64,000 nucleotides of DNA, taken from NCBI RefSeq assembly GCF_029633865.1, contig NC_079224.1:23244895-23308894 (forward strand). Direction: 5' to 3'. The notes under the pieces were generated by a model that was not told the origin of the DNA, made no database searches, and worked only from the letters and a program-made list of their open reading frames with translations. The translations under genes and the position numbers were made by a program. Position 1 is the first letter of the stretch; every line of letters starts with the position of its first letter. Source of the DNA: Lampris incognitus. Its lineage: Eukaryota; Chordata; Actinopteri; Lampriformes; Lampridae. Positions 8,972 to 19,771 of this stretch are shown in pieces.

Positions 8972-11475
8972 ATGCCTCACTGCTGTGTCCCCCTTTGTTT
9001 AAATCGATCAGAGAGTAAAACTGAGACCAAACTGTCTTTCTATCGCTTTCCTCCGAAAGACAAAGATAAGAAGAGGGGCTGCAGTTAATACGGTAAGTTG
9101 CTATTGAAGAAATGCATTGAAAATCGAAGTTTGGCGCCGACTTTTGTGCTAAGTGCAGACTAGCTACCCTGCACTGCAGACTAGCTACTACCGGTAGCTA
9201 CCCTCTTGTTACCGAAATCCACGTTACATACTAGACAGGTATTTAGATTTTTTAGCTAATTCAACAAGCGAGGATCAATATATGTGCTTTTCCATATGTT
9301 TTTCTGCTCAATAAGGCTTTAATCAGAGTGTAGTGGAGGGTAAACAAGCATCGGTTAGCCACTTATGTTGTTACTACTACAACCCTGTCTGTGAAGACAT
9401 ACAGTTACTGTAAGCAAGCATTATGTCAGCTACACACTCGGAAAACTGCATTATTCTATGCATTGTTAGCCCATGATTATCTAAAACGAGATGATGCATC
9501 TCAAGGGGATTATCATTAAAGAGACTTGGAGTAAATGCATGAATAAGCAGGGGTACATAACGTTAGATAGTCCAGGTGAATGTGCTGTTTCTGCCTGTTT
9601 TGTTACAGTAGTTTCACTTCTGACTTTTCCCATATAAATCAAACAATGAAACTTCATATCTACAAAAAATAATGTTTCTGTAGGGAGACTGACATCTAAT
9701 TCTAAAGCCTTACTATGTAACCTTTCCTTTATGAAAAGGCCTGTCTAACCAGACACAGACACAAAAATGGGCATTGTAGCAGATGCTGAAGATTTCATGA
9801 ATGGGAAATAGGCTGAATTAGTACAGTGTTACCTCCTTCAGTGAAAGATAGTGGTAAATCTTGACCAAAATCAACTTTATTTTTTATCGAAAAAAGTTAA
9901 AGAATGCCACTTTAATTGTTCAAATCCAGGGCAGACGATAAGTTACAATGCAGCTTCAAGTTTTCATTGCCAATCATTTCTAAATCTCTCATTCTTTTTT
10001 TTTTTTTACAGGCGTGATGGCTTTACACCAAGCCCCTGCTCAAGGGTGTGCAGTTGGCATTTTCCAAATGGCAAAGCTGCTGGCCCATCACGTTTTGCTT
10101 GGAACGAGGGGAAGACTTTCCCAGGCCACCTCAGCCTTCCACACAAGAAGAGAAAAACAGTACCACTCCCTCCCAGTGGTGAAGAAGGGACAAATGAACT
10201 TGAATTACAAAATTCTGACATTGCAACCGCAGAGCCCCCTAGTACTTCAGACAAGCCAACCGCAGAGACCCCTAGTACTTCAGACAACCCAACCGCAGAC
10301 ACCCCTAGTACTTCAGACAACCCAACCGCAGACACCCCTAGTACTTCAGACAACCCAACCGCAGACACCCCTAATACTTCAGACAACCCAACTGCAGACA
10401 CCCCTGGTACTTCAGACAACCCAACCGCAGACACCCCTAGTACTTCAGACAACCCAACCGCAGACACCCCTCGTACTTCAGACAACCCTTTTAACAGTGT
10501 TGCGCTGCTAGAGATAGAGGTTGACATGTTGAGAAGAGAGAATGAAAAATTGAAAAGAGAATTGGAGAAACAAAAACAGACCTTTTCCTTCAGCCAAATA
10601 TCTTCCAATCGTGTCAAAGTAAAATATTTCACTGGCTTACCAGATGTTGCTACCGTCCTGGTTTTGGAAGCACTCTTATCTAAGTTTGAGCTACAATATC
10701 ATTCGAATTGGACAGTCCAGTCTATGCCACTAGTCGATCAGTTGCTACTGACTTTGATGAAGCTCAAACTTAATTCTGGTCATGAAGACCTTGCAACCAG
10801 GTTTAATTGCAGTACAGCCACAGTTACCAACATTTGTATCACCATTGTCAGTGCCCTGTATGACATTTTATATGTTGGTATGCTTGAGAACAACATCCCC
10901 TCCATAGAGAAGAACCAGGCATCGTTGCCAGAGTGTTTCCGTCCGTTTCCTAACTGTAGGATTGTGCTCGATTGCACAGAGTTAGCAGTCTCCAGGACAG
11001 AGAGGCTTGACAAACAGAATCATTTATGGAGCCAGTACAAAAAACGGACCACACAACACAAAAAGCCTTAATAGGTGTGGCTACTACTGGAGTGATAACA
11101 TTTGTCAGTGACTATTATGGTGGAAGTGCCTCAGACAAGGCTATTACATTAGATTCTGGAGTTCTCAATCATCTACGCCCAGGAGACATGGTGATGGCAG
11201 ATAAAGGCTTCACAATCCGGGACATCTTGCCAGAAGGGGTTTCACTCAACATCCCGTCTTTCCTTGTTAATGGACAGTTCACACAAGAAGAAGTTAAGAA
11301 AAACAAACTCATATCCAGTGCTAGGATCCATGTGGAGCGCTCCATTCAGAGGTTGAAATTGTTCAACATTTTGGACAATATCCCATATCAGTTCACTAAA
11401 AACATAAACAAAATACTGAAAGTGTGCGTGTGTCTTACCAACCTACAAACACCAATTCTTCGGGAAATAGCATGA
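8972..11475 (+). pseudogene. THAP-domain DDE transposase (ISL2EU-like), two exons, frameshifted
   Basis: Exon 1 (8972-9092) starts MPHCCVPLCLNRSESKTETK, the first half of a THAP zinc finger, and ends at a GTAAG donor. Exon 2 begins at 10012 after a long T tract and ACAG, and supplies the THAP second half (CSRVCSWHF). Next come eight 11-residue repeats (TADTPSTSDNP-like, about 10225-10490), a charged coiled coil (LRRENEKLKRELEKQ), a helix-turn-helix, and a DDE_4-type core with VLDCTEL, MADKGFT and HVERS as likely D, D and E. One-base damage is visible in exon 1, where the frame hits TAA before the donor, and in an A-run at about 11059-11063 that shifts the last 140 codons. HARBI1-like nucleases share this core. 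Confidence 0.83.
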
Positions 11476-11877
11476 AATGACTTGAATAAATGTAAGCAGA
11501 ATCAGATTCATGTATTTATACTTTTAATAAAGTAATACTGAATTAAGAACACTGCTTGATTTTTTTAATCAAAACACATTTGTAACAAAATGCATAGTGC
11601 AAAAACTAATGTCACTGTAAAAAGTATAAAGTGCAAAACATCAACATTGGTAACAAAATGCATAGTGCAAAAACTACTGTCAACGTAAAGAAGAGGATCA
11701 CCATATGATGAATACAACATTTAAATATGCAAATTTGCATATTTAAATGATAATGATGTACCGTGCATGTTCACATCATGTATACTTTACATTACTTAAC
11801 CACTTATCCAACCCATATGGTTGGACAGAGTCCTTCAGGGCTCTAACTAAGTGTCTTGTGTTTTATGTTATTATGTT

Positions 11878-11948
11878 ATGCTCTCCTCGAACCATCACCT
11901 TAACGTGGTGGAGAGGTTTGAGTGACCCCATGAATCCCGAGAGCTAGG
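11878..11948 (+). repeat. Short LINE-like fragment
   Basis: ccatcaccttaacgtggtgg followed by agaggtttgag is a phrase I recognise from fish RTE-type 5' regions. It is only about 70 bp with no coding sequence. Confidence 0.45.
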
Positions 11949-12358
11949 ATGACTAAATGAATAATGGGGTTCATGTGGTTAAGACCATTCCTCTAATATT
12001 ACATGTTTCCAAACATTTTGGACAAAATAGAACATTTTACATCAAGGTGCCCAGAGATTTCCTGGTGCCCAGCTGACCTGTATCCAACGTGGCCTATAAC
12101 GTTAATAAGAAACAGATCGTAGCACACATGGTAGCCCTAAAATGGCTGTGATCTTACATGTAAGTCTATATTTCATTAATTCCTAATATGTATTTTAAAT
12201 TCATTAAACCTTTACAGCGTTACAGTATGTACGATCATAGCCATTCTGGAGTTAGACACATGAAAAGCTAGCCTTGGATCCAAGAACGTCAGAGTTATTT
12301 TAACAAGTCAAACGTCGGAAAACAATTATCTACCGACAAAATAAAGCACTGGCAGTCT

Positions 12359-12679
12359 TTATCCAAGGCTTATGAATCGCCAGTAAACGTGGGATATAAC
12401 ATCAGAAGCCAGAATACCCAACATTACCAAGCTAACGCTAGCTAACCCTGTTAGCTCACTCACCTCAACCTGATAAACTTTCTGTTTCATGGAAGCCTGT
12501 ACCTTGCCTTTTATAATGCCCCCTGAAACATTTACGTTCACAACTCTATCTGAATTGAAAGCATTGAGACCCTTTTTCACCCTGAGAGGTTCGTCTTTAA
12601 AAAAAGACGTTAATGTAAATATATTTACGGGTTCAGACATATTGTTTTGAGTGGAAAATAATGCAGTGAGATTCCCCAA
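12359..12679 (-). pseudogene. First exon of ISL2EU second gene (remnant)
   Basis: Frame containing SGGIIKGKVQASMKQKVYQV, which resembles the N-terminal region of the nuclease-like second protein of ISL2EU elements. It is followed by an in-frame GTGAGT donor (gag|gtgagtgagc near 12461-12470). Only this exon is recognisable. The expected zinc-binding and YqaJ nuclease exons are absent between here and 11480. The assignment rests on motif memory, not a search. Confidence 0.5.
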
Positions 12680-12755
12680 GGCACCGGAAGTATAACTCCG
12701 CCCACACGTGACGTCGCGTCGCGACGTCGTGCTTAAGAGCCGAATCCTTGTCTAT

Positions 12756-13504
12756 CCATGGTTGATCTGACGCCGAGAGAATCGTATGGCTAGCCTGGAA
12801 CCCTCTGTTGTAGCTGGAACCAGTGGTTGAATTGTGTTTTGTTTCCGTCTTCCTCCGCCGACCGCCTGGATAACGCCGGAGATACCCGTCCCCGAACCGG
12901 ACCCACAGTATAGCCTACGGACCAGTCAACAGTGCGCGCCGCGGGGAGTCGGAGGGACCTCGTCGCGCAGGGAACCAAGCACTTCACCGAGGAAAGGAGA
13001 GATATTCATTTGAATTAAGCTGGCACCCAATAGCCTACTAGATAGTTAGCCTCTGCCGGCCGAGCTCAGTGGTGGAGTGTTCCCTGGTTAGAGGGGGAGT
13101 TAGTTGACCGGTTCGTTTCCATGTGTATGTAGTGGTTTGCTAATGTTTGGGGTGCAATAGCAAAAGTAACCTTCACCTGACTTGACTTTATATACCTGTA
13201 TGTTCTTGGGAGCGTGGGGTCCGGGCAGTGGGGGTGCTCATTAGGGCTGACGAGTAGGCAGCAGGGAGCTACTTAGCTAGGGGTGCGGGAAGGGCTTCCT
13301 TACAGTGCTGTGTTATAAATTTGTCAGATTTAGCATTGTAAAGTAGTGTTTTATGAATTGTTAAAGGTATGAAATGAAATATTGTGAATAAAGTTAGTGC
13401 TGTTATACCTACCTGCCCTGTTTGTGTGTGTGTATATATTTTGGGGATGCTGTGAACCGTGTCACCGGGTTGATAAATAGGCCGGAACCATCACTAGTGT
13501 TGAC
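12756..13504. other. No gene recognised
   Basis: GC-rich at the left (12790-13000), becoming AT-rich with a polyadenylation-like gaataaagttag near 13386. It could be a decayed LTR or untranslated region. I cannot assign an exon. Confidence 0.4.
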
Positions 13505-13645
13505 AGTTATGCCACTGTATTGCTTATAAGGGTGGGGATACCTGCAGTCAGTTTGGACTGAAGATGTCACTTAGATGAGTGATGAAACGTTTCTCTCAAT
13601 AAATGTTGTGTCTAGATGAACTGATTCAAATTTCTTTGATTTTTT
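13505..13645 (-). repeat. Dispersed repeat P, copy 2
   Basis: Reverse-complement copy of the repeat at 2608-2800: ctgcagtcagtttggactga, then gtgatgaaacgtttctctc and aataaatgttgtgtc. Confidence 0.75.
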
Positions 13646-14194
13646 TATTTATAGTATTATAGTAAAAGGTGAAAGCCAAGCCTATGAAAATCAATGGTTG
13701 TAATAATACAGTTATGACCACAGACACAGCATTTTGCTGAAATTCACTGCTTTGTATATAGATCGTATATATTGCACCAAAATATCAAGATAAGCACCAG
13801 GGTCGATGTCTTGGTTGTCTTGACTTGGTTGTGTCCAAGTACATCAGTAACTCGTTGATGTGTAGAGCTTTAAGTTATTTTACCCAGTATGAATATTCAG
13901 AAACAAATGAAACAAACTGGATGCTACAACAATTTAGCCTTACTTAATTTAGCCCTACTTAACTTGCTGCCACCGCGACCCGACCCCGGAGAAGCGGCTG
14001 ATGATGAGATGAGATGATGAGACGAGGTAGAACGAAGTTACTTGTGCATCATTATGCAGTCTGTTTCACAAATAAAGCCGTGTGCCTCGTAATCTGAGGA
14101 TGTGATTGGTTTGAAGATAAGATAAAGATAAGATAAGATGAGATAAGATAAGACAAAAATCCTAAGATTATGCTGAACAATAATTGATTTACGC
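13646..14194. other. No gene; SINE-tail remnant and (GATAA)n tract
   Basis: Mostly AT-rich. A short cgacccgaccccggagaagc phrase near 13976-14010 resembles a SINE 3' end. A GATAA-type microsatellite lies at about 14114-14152. Confidence 0.45.
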
Positions 14195-14614
14195 TATCAT
14201 GACCCGCTCCAGGTCCTAGATGGCTCCTCCTGTCAAGTTTCCCTCCTGTGTGATTACCAGTTCCACCTGTATGTCATTGTCTTCCCCACGTGTGTATTTA
14301 AGCAATGTGTTTGCTCCCTCGTGTTGCCAGTTCGTCTTTAACCCCGCGTGAGTGGTCCAGCATTATTTTCTTGTCTTCCCTGTGAATGTTTTGACCATTG
14401 CCTGTTTTTTTGTTACCTCTGACTGAATGCCGTGTACTGACCGTTTTGTCTTATTAAACCTTTTTGGAACTTTTACTACCTGTGTCAGTCTGCTTTGTGG
14501 GTCCTTCGTCATTGTGAGCCTGATAGTACGAATTGGCCACAATATGGACTCCGCAGACTCAGACCCGGTTCGTACTGCTCTGCAAGCTCAAGGACAGCGG
14601 ATTCATCACCACGT
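14195..14614 (+). mobile_element. Gypsy element B: LTR plus start of gag
   Basis: LTR of about 331 bp (14195-14525) with inverted ends TATCA and TGATA and a ttaaacctttttggaac block near its end. It is followed by a primer-binding-like gtacgaattggcc and an ATG at about 14544 opening MDSADSDPVRTALQAQGQR, a Gypsy-type gag start. The frame is then cut by the element C pol fragment. The LTR 3' half recurs at 19046-19222. Confidence 0.75.
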
Positions 14615-14624
14615 CACGCTTTTT

Positions 14625-15301
14625 GCTTGGAAAATACACTTGCTATGCTTCAAGCAGAGCCCTGCCTCTGACAGTCTCTTTAGCACCTGCTCCAGGTTGC
14701 TGAGGTGCTCATCCTTGGTCTCTCTGGTGACCAGGATATCATCCAGATAAACTGCTACACAGGGAATACCCTGCAACAGACTGTCTTTCGGAAAATGGCC
14801 AGGCTGGAGGCCACTCCAAACACTAGGCAGTTGTACCTAAACAACCCCTTGTGGGTTTTGATTTGTGGTGAACTGTTTCAAGTCCTTGTCCAACACCAGC
14901 TGTTGGTAGGCATGGCTCATGTCTAGTTTTGAAAATGTCTTGCTGCCAGCCAGGGTTGCAAACAGGTCCTCCACTCTCGGCAGAGGGTATTCATCTAGCT
15001 TGGAGGCTTGGTTGATGGTGAGTTTGTAGTCTCCACAGATATGTAGTGTGCCATCACTCTTGAGAACTGGAACAATGGGGACTGCCCAGGCTGAGAACTG
15101 GACAGGATGCATGACTCCCAGCCTCTGTAATCTGTCCAGCTCCTCTTCCACTTTGCCTTTCATAGCATAGGCTACTCCTCTGGGCTTGAAAAAGTGAGGG
15201 GTAGCCTGAGGCTCTACGTGCAGTTTAACTGTAGTTCCCCGCAGTGCCCCCAGCTCATCTTTGAAAACCTCAGCATACTTTTGAATGACATCGTCAGTCA
15301 C
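14625..15301 (-). pseudogene. Gypsy C reverse transcriptase fragment
   Basis: Contains KDELGALRGTTVKLHVEP, then FSAWAVPIVPVLKSDGT, DEYPLPRVEDL and FSKLDMSHAYQQL, the N-terminal half of a Gypsy reverse transcriptase. The frame breaks near 14840. The active-site region (a degraded Y-L/S-D-D context with TRETKDEHL) can be traced to about 14690. The normal role is copying retrotransposon RNA; this piece is not functional. Confidence 0.85.
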
Positions 15302-15340
15302 CCATGTGTGTTTAATTTCACCCCAGTTCAGTTTAATTTT

Positions 15341-15796
15341 CTAGAGCCAGTCCCACCCCAGTAGACTGGGCCCCCTACCTTTTACTACCAGAAGCCGTGC
15401 TCTTGCGTCCTGGCTGTTGCACTGAATGTCCACCTCTAGTGCTCCGACCAATGGTGTTGTCTGTCCTGTGTACGTCTGTAGATTAATACTCGCTGGGGTG
15501 ATGGTGGGCGCCTTGGTATCACCCCAAGTCTCTCCGTAGGTCTCCTCACTGATGATTGGGGCAGAGGCCCCTATGTCAACCTCCATCCTCATCTCCTTTC
15601 CATTGACCACCACTGTGATGTAGATAGGCTTAGCACGTGGCTCACTCGCACTGAACATGTTAACAGAGCATTCCTCCTCCTGCTCTGTATCCAGGTAGTG
15701 TGCCGCTAACTGTGGCTTTCTAAAGGCAGCGTTGCCCTGCTCAATCTCTGTTTTGTTCTTGGAATGCCTGCACTGTTTTGACTGCCTGTGGCTCAT
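15341..15796 (-). pseudogene. Gypsy C protease region
   Basis: 151-residue frame with a retropepsin-like site MEVDIGASAPIISEETY (DIGA where DTGA or DSGA is usual) and the downstream GPSLLGWDWL block typical of Gypsy proteases. The N-terminal linker has a diverged tandem copy at 15797-15935. Confidence 0.82.
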
Positions 15797-16400
15797 TCAC
15801 ATTGAGCACAGTGTACGAGCATTCCTCCTCCTGCTCAGTCCTCCACATAGTGTGCAGCTGACTAGCTTCCTAATGGTAGCATTACCCTGCCCAGTCTTTA
15901 TTTTACCCTTAGCAGGGGTGCGGGAATGTGGGGGGTGGTGTTGTGTGGCCAAAGGGAAAGATACTTCAATGCAGAATGGTATAAAAATAGAGTGGTTAAT
16001 TCTACTGAACACATGGCAACATTACCGTTGCTATTGCTTGCTTGCTCCTACAGTGTTACTGTCTTGTAAACTTGCAGTTTAGGCTAATTGAACAAGAAAT
16101 GGTTGTATCTAATCCCCCATGCACTAGCTGGTTTATGTTTGAATTATACCACTACCCTGTGGGCAGGCAGCAGAAAGAGTGGGATTTCAAAACTGAATAC
16201 ACTGCATCACTTAAGCGCTCAACACGGAACGCAACATTGAGATTGCGTCTAACTGCAACAAAGTAAAAAGATGGGGCGGACATGTGTCTTCAATAATGTG
16301 CTTTATTGTCTTAAAACCGCAAATACAGGCATACGGAGCTGCGCTCCAGTGCGCTTTTATAGCACTAGACCGTACACCCCTGCACACGCATACTATATAT

Positions 16401-16552
16401 TGCAGTGAATTCGAGGGGCAGCCGCGGGAACCACCACAGCCGGGACGCGAACCCGTATCTCTTGCACCACGGGCGACAATGTTAACCAGTCGACTAAAGG
16501 GCCCGACCTGTTAGCCAAGGGCTAAGGTGTCTACTTATCCATGCATGTTACA
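16401..16552 (-). repeat. Short LTR-like module with tRNA-like core, copy 1
   Basis: 152 bp on the minus strand from TGTAACATGCATGG to a gaattcactgca end. It contains a box A-like TAGTCGACTGGTTA and box B-like GGTTCGCGTCCC. Related modules lie at 18857-19013 and 60311-60444. It sits inside Gypsy C. Downstream on the minus strand a TATAAAAG and an AATAAA occur near 16354 and 16306. Confidence 0.65.
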
Positions 16553-16561
16553 CTATCATTG

Positions 16562-17144
16562 CTACCCCCGCCGCTTCTGAAATGATTCCGGCGCACCCCT
16601 GCACCTTTTACCTAAATGTCCTTTTAGATTGCAGTTGCAACACACTGCCTCCTTGAACTTCCAGTTGTTTGCATAATGTGCTCCTCCACATCTGAAACAC
16701 TCCACTGCTCGAGACCTATCTGCCTCCCTCCTAACCTGGTGCACTTCTCCTGCCTGCGCACACGCTCTCTAAAGGTCTTTGCGTTATCAGCCATTTCCAT
16801 TCATTGAGCCAATTCCTATGCTCTCTTGAAAGTTAAAGTGGTCTCCCTCAGTAAACAACGCTGAATCCTGTCATCATTAATGCCAATTACAAATCTGTCA
16901 CGGAGCATGTCCTCTAACATCAGCCCGTACTTAAAATGCTCTGAGAACTGACGTAACTCTGCCACAAACGGGGCTACGGACTGACCTGGCTTCCGGACCA
17001 GGAGTGTTGAATTTAAACCTCTGGACGATCACTGATGGCCTGGGATTGTGGTGATCCTGAACGAGCTTGACTAGCTCATCAAATTAAAGGTGGCCCGGTT
17101 TCTGTGGTGTCGCCAAATTCCTCATCAATTTATACGTCTTCGCA

Positions 17145-17198
<54 letters not shown>

Positions 17199-17324
17199 GG
17201 ATTGAGCGCTGTTTATCCTCATCGGTAATTCCGTTAGCAGAGAACAAGTGCCCCAACCTTTCCACATATTCGTCCAGTCTCCGTTTTCCTCCACAAACTC
17301 ACTGATAGTCCCAAACGTGGCCAT
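16562..17324 (-). pseudogene. Gypsy C gag with expanded microsatellite
   Basis: The gag start (MATFGTISEFVEENGDW) lies at 17324. A (TG)n tract at 17143-17195 sits inside the coding region, producing a poly Cys-Val translation, and looks like expansion of a short TG run in the original frame. Two zinc knuckles follow at 16562-16744. The second (CCNCNLKGHLGKRC) is intact. The first (CFRCGGAHYANNW) has lost its last Cys. Confidence 0.75.
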
Positions 17325-17535
17325 GGTGCCGTTTCCTCTGTTGGTGTTCTCACACGAACTCACGAACGTAACGTTAGCTCAACTAGCTAGCAAACAACGA
17401 TCAGATGTAGTTTTATGTTACAGGTACGGGCTGGTACCCGTGGAGACCGAATATAACCTCTGTTTTAAACAGATAAAAGTAGAGAGACGGGAGACGTTAG
17501 TGTTTGCATCAAACAGGCTGTTCTCTGTCTTTATT

Positions 17536-18856
17536 AAACATTTTTGTTTACCATCTGATCATTTGGTTTCTTTTCCCCTTTTTTTAATCAAAATCTAACA
17601 AAAATACAAGTCTCATAACATCTCATGAATTCCATATTCACATACAAATTATGAATTCTCCAGTCTGACATCTGAATTAGAAATCCTTTGTAATCTATGA
17701 AAACGAATCACTAATGTAAGTGTAACCAATCCATCAAGTGTTGATGTAAATTTGTTGCATTAAATAAACCACCTTCAGTCACTATTTGTGTAGTCTTTGA
17801 AATTATCAACAAATAAATATAAACAAACGTTTATAATTATAGTGGAACCAGCCTACTGTTTTAAAACAAGATCAAAACACAGTAATAGAAGAATTGCAGG
17901 TACATAACCACAGGCAAATACTTTAAATTCACATTCTCAATTCAAACATTGTACCACCACAAATCACCCTTCTGAACGTGGCTATTGTGAATCAATCAAG
18001 TGTAAATAAAGGTTACTGAATTGAATCTGATGACACGTAAACTAATAAAAATCTAAACAACTTCGTTTTCTTAACATTTATACATTGTTTTCCAGGTAAC
18101 ATAACTTATTTTCCACTGTTTTGTCAAAATAAAAGGTGTCAATGAGCCATCAAAATAACAAAAGGATATACAGACGGCGCGAACGCCATTTTCTCGCTGG
18201 CCTACTGTCTTTCAGGCTAGCTTACATCCATAGTGGACGGAGGGAAACGTCGGTATGTTTGCTACATCAGTAAACACATATTTTTTTCCAACTCAATACG
18301 ACATCAAATTCGACATTAATACAGTTAAACATGTTAAATCTACATTTAGTGTACTGGATGAGAGTAATATACACTAATAACCTGTTTTAGACAGATAAAA
18401 GTCAAGAGAAGACGTTAGCGTCTGCATCAATCAGGCGGTTCGCTGTCTGAAGAACGGAAGCCTAGCTGGCCCAACTTTACGAACTAGCGCTCCCGTTTAC
18501 TCAGAGCTCCTCCTTGTGGCGGACGTAGGAAGAATAATTTCATAAAGTTATACATTGAATCCGGTGCACCCAAACAAAAACACATGGCTTTTAAACAAAA
18601 AATGTGACCATACATTTGTATGTGTCACATTTACTTGCCGAAACTTCAGCCTTCTATCTCCCGTTTTATCCTCGTCACCGAAAATGTAGTAACTTGAACG
18701 ACACGCGTACCTTATAATAAGACAGCTTTACTTAACTGAATGGGACCAATACATAGCCGAATTGCGATGCACACACCAATAGACTGACGCACACAACTCA
18801 TTTACTTCCTGTGTAACGTCCTAAAAGGGTCCGGGGACCCCATAAAAGGATAATAA
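17536..18856. other. AT-rich sequence with a second LTR-like block
   Basis: No gene. A block at about 18370-18450 (acagataaaagt near a gacgttagcgtctgcatc phrase) resembles 17450-17530, the sequence just upstream of Gypsy C gag. Both may be pieces of that element's 5' LTR. Confidence 0.4.
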
Positions 18857-19013
18857 TGTAACGTGCATGGATAAGTAGACACGCTGGCCGCGAGCTCGCG
18901 AGTCTAGCCCTTTAGTCGAGCGGTTAGCGATGTCTCCTGCGGTGCGGGCGATACGGGTTCGCTTCCCGGCCGCGGCAGTTCCTGAGGTTGCGTTGTTCTC
19001 CGAATTCGCTACA
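18857..19013 (+). repeat. Short LTR-like module with tRNA-like core, copy 2
   Basis: 157 bp from TGTAACGTGCATGG to cgaattcgctaca. It has a box A-like TAGTCGAGCGGTTAGCG and box B-like GGTTCGCTTCCC. It carries the same cggataagtagac-type leader as copy 1. Confidence 0.65.
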
Positions 19014-19045
19014 ATAATAAAACTAGTCCTGTTTAAATCTTTACA

Positions 19046-19222
19046 AGTGTTGACCATTGCCCGATTTTTTGTGACTCTACCTTTTGCCTGCCGTTTTTGA
19101 TACCTCTGCCTGATCTGATTGAACCCTGTGTACCGACCCTTTTGCCCGATTAAACCTTTTTGGAACTTTTACTACCCGTGTCAGTCTGCTTTTTGGGGTC
19201 CTTCGTCATTGTGAGCCTGATA
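19046..19222 (+). repeat. Gypsy B LTR 3' fragment
   Basis: Matches the end of the LTR at 14195-14525 through ttaaacctttttggaactt and on to cattgtgagcctgata, with few differences. There is no internal region after it. Confidence 0.75.
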
Positions 19223-19262
19223 TACGCATAGCAAACTAACTTATTTTAATTACTTCAGCTTT

Positions 19263-19701
19263 AAAGTGTCCGGGTAGCGTAGCGGTCTACTCCGCTGCCT
19301 ACCAATACGGAGATCGCCGGTTGGAATCCCCGTGTTACCTCCGGCTTGGTCGGGCGTCCCTACAGACACAAATGGCCGTGTCTGCTAGTGGGAAGCCGGA
19401 TGTGGGTATGTGTCCTGGTCGCTGCACTAGCGCTTCCTCTGGTCGGTCGGAGCGCCTGTTCGGGGGGGGAGGGGTGGTAGCGTGATTTCTCCACGCGCTA
19501 CACCCCCTTGGCGAAACTCCTCACTGTCGAGTGAAAAGAAGCGGCTGGCGACTCCACATGTATCGGAGGAGGCATGTGGTAGTCGGCAGCGCCTACCCGG
19601 ATTGGCAGAGGGGGTGAAGCAGTGACCGGGACGGCTCGGAATCGCGGGGTAATTGGCCGGATACAATCGGGGAGAAAAGGGGGGGGGATCCGGGAAAAAA
19701 A
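19263..19701 (+). mobile_element. tRNA-derived SINE (family S), copy 1
   Basis: About 430-bp SINE with a tRNA-like head (box A TAGCGTAGCGGTCTA, box B GGTTGGAATCC), a conserved body and an A-rich tail. It is flanked by a 12-bp target duplication TACTTCAGCTTT at 19251-19262 and 19702-19713, showing retroposition. Confidence 0.9.
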
Positions 19702-19771
19702 TACTTCAGCTTTTCAGTAAAACTGCATTCACCTCATATTGGAGAGACGCGCATCCAACTTGGAAATTCGC

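Larger units (their letters stand above)
8876..12755 (+). mobile_element. ISL2EU-type DNA transposon, degenerate
   Basis: A region of about 3.9 kb bounded by similar inverted ends: attcgcgtcttaagc near 8882 and, on the minus strand, attcggctcttaagc near 12735-12750. Inside are a THAP-DDE transposase in two exons (+) and a minus-strand first exon of a second gene. As I recall, that two-gene arrangement (THAP/DDE transposase plus a YqaJ-type exonuclease gene) is characteristic of ISL2EU. The body of the second gene is not seen, suggesting an internal deletion. Confidence 0.7.
14615..17535 (-). mobile_element. Gypsy element C, 3'-truncated and nested
   Basis: A minus-strand Gypsy body: gag start at 17324, CCHC knuckles at 16562-16744, protease at 15341-15796 and reverse transcriptase at 14625-15301. 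RNase H, integrase and the 3' LTR are missing. An LTR-like module and flanking sequence (about 16013-16556) interrupt gag-pol. The left break joins element B gag directly. Confidence 0.8.

Noticed and set aside
10225..10490. CRISPR-like regular repeats
   Set aside because: The 33-bp units are contiguous without spacers and are in frame in a transposase. This is a eukaryotic minisatellite.
10006..10632. 208-residue minus-strand frame
   Set aside because: It is the shadow of the THAP transposase repeat. Its repetitive Val/Ser/Gly sequence arises from the minisatellite.
18857..19013. Functional tRNA gene
   Set aside because: The tRNA-like boxes are embedded in a repeated LTR-like module and no cloverleaf with a proper anticodon arm could be drawn by eye.
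19267..19340. tRNA gene
   Set aside because: Box A and box B are present, but the sequence is the head of a SINE that continues for about 350 bp and is flanked by a target duplication. The same holds for the other SINE copies and 24466-24856.
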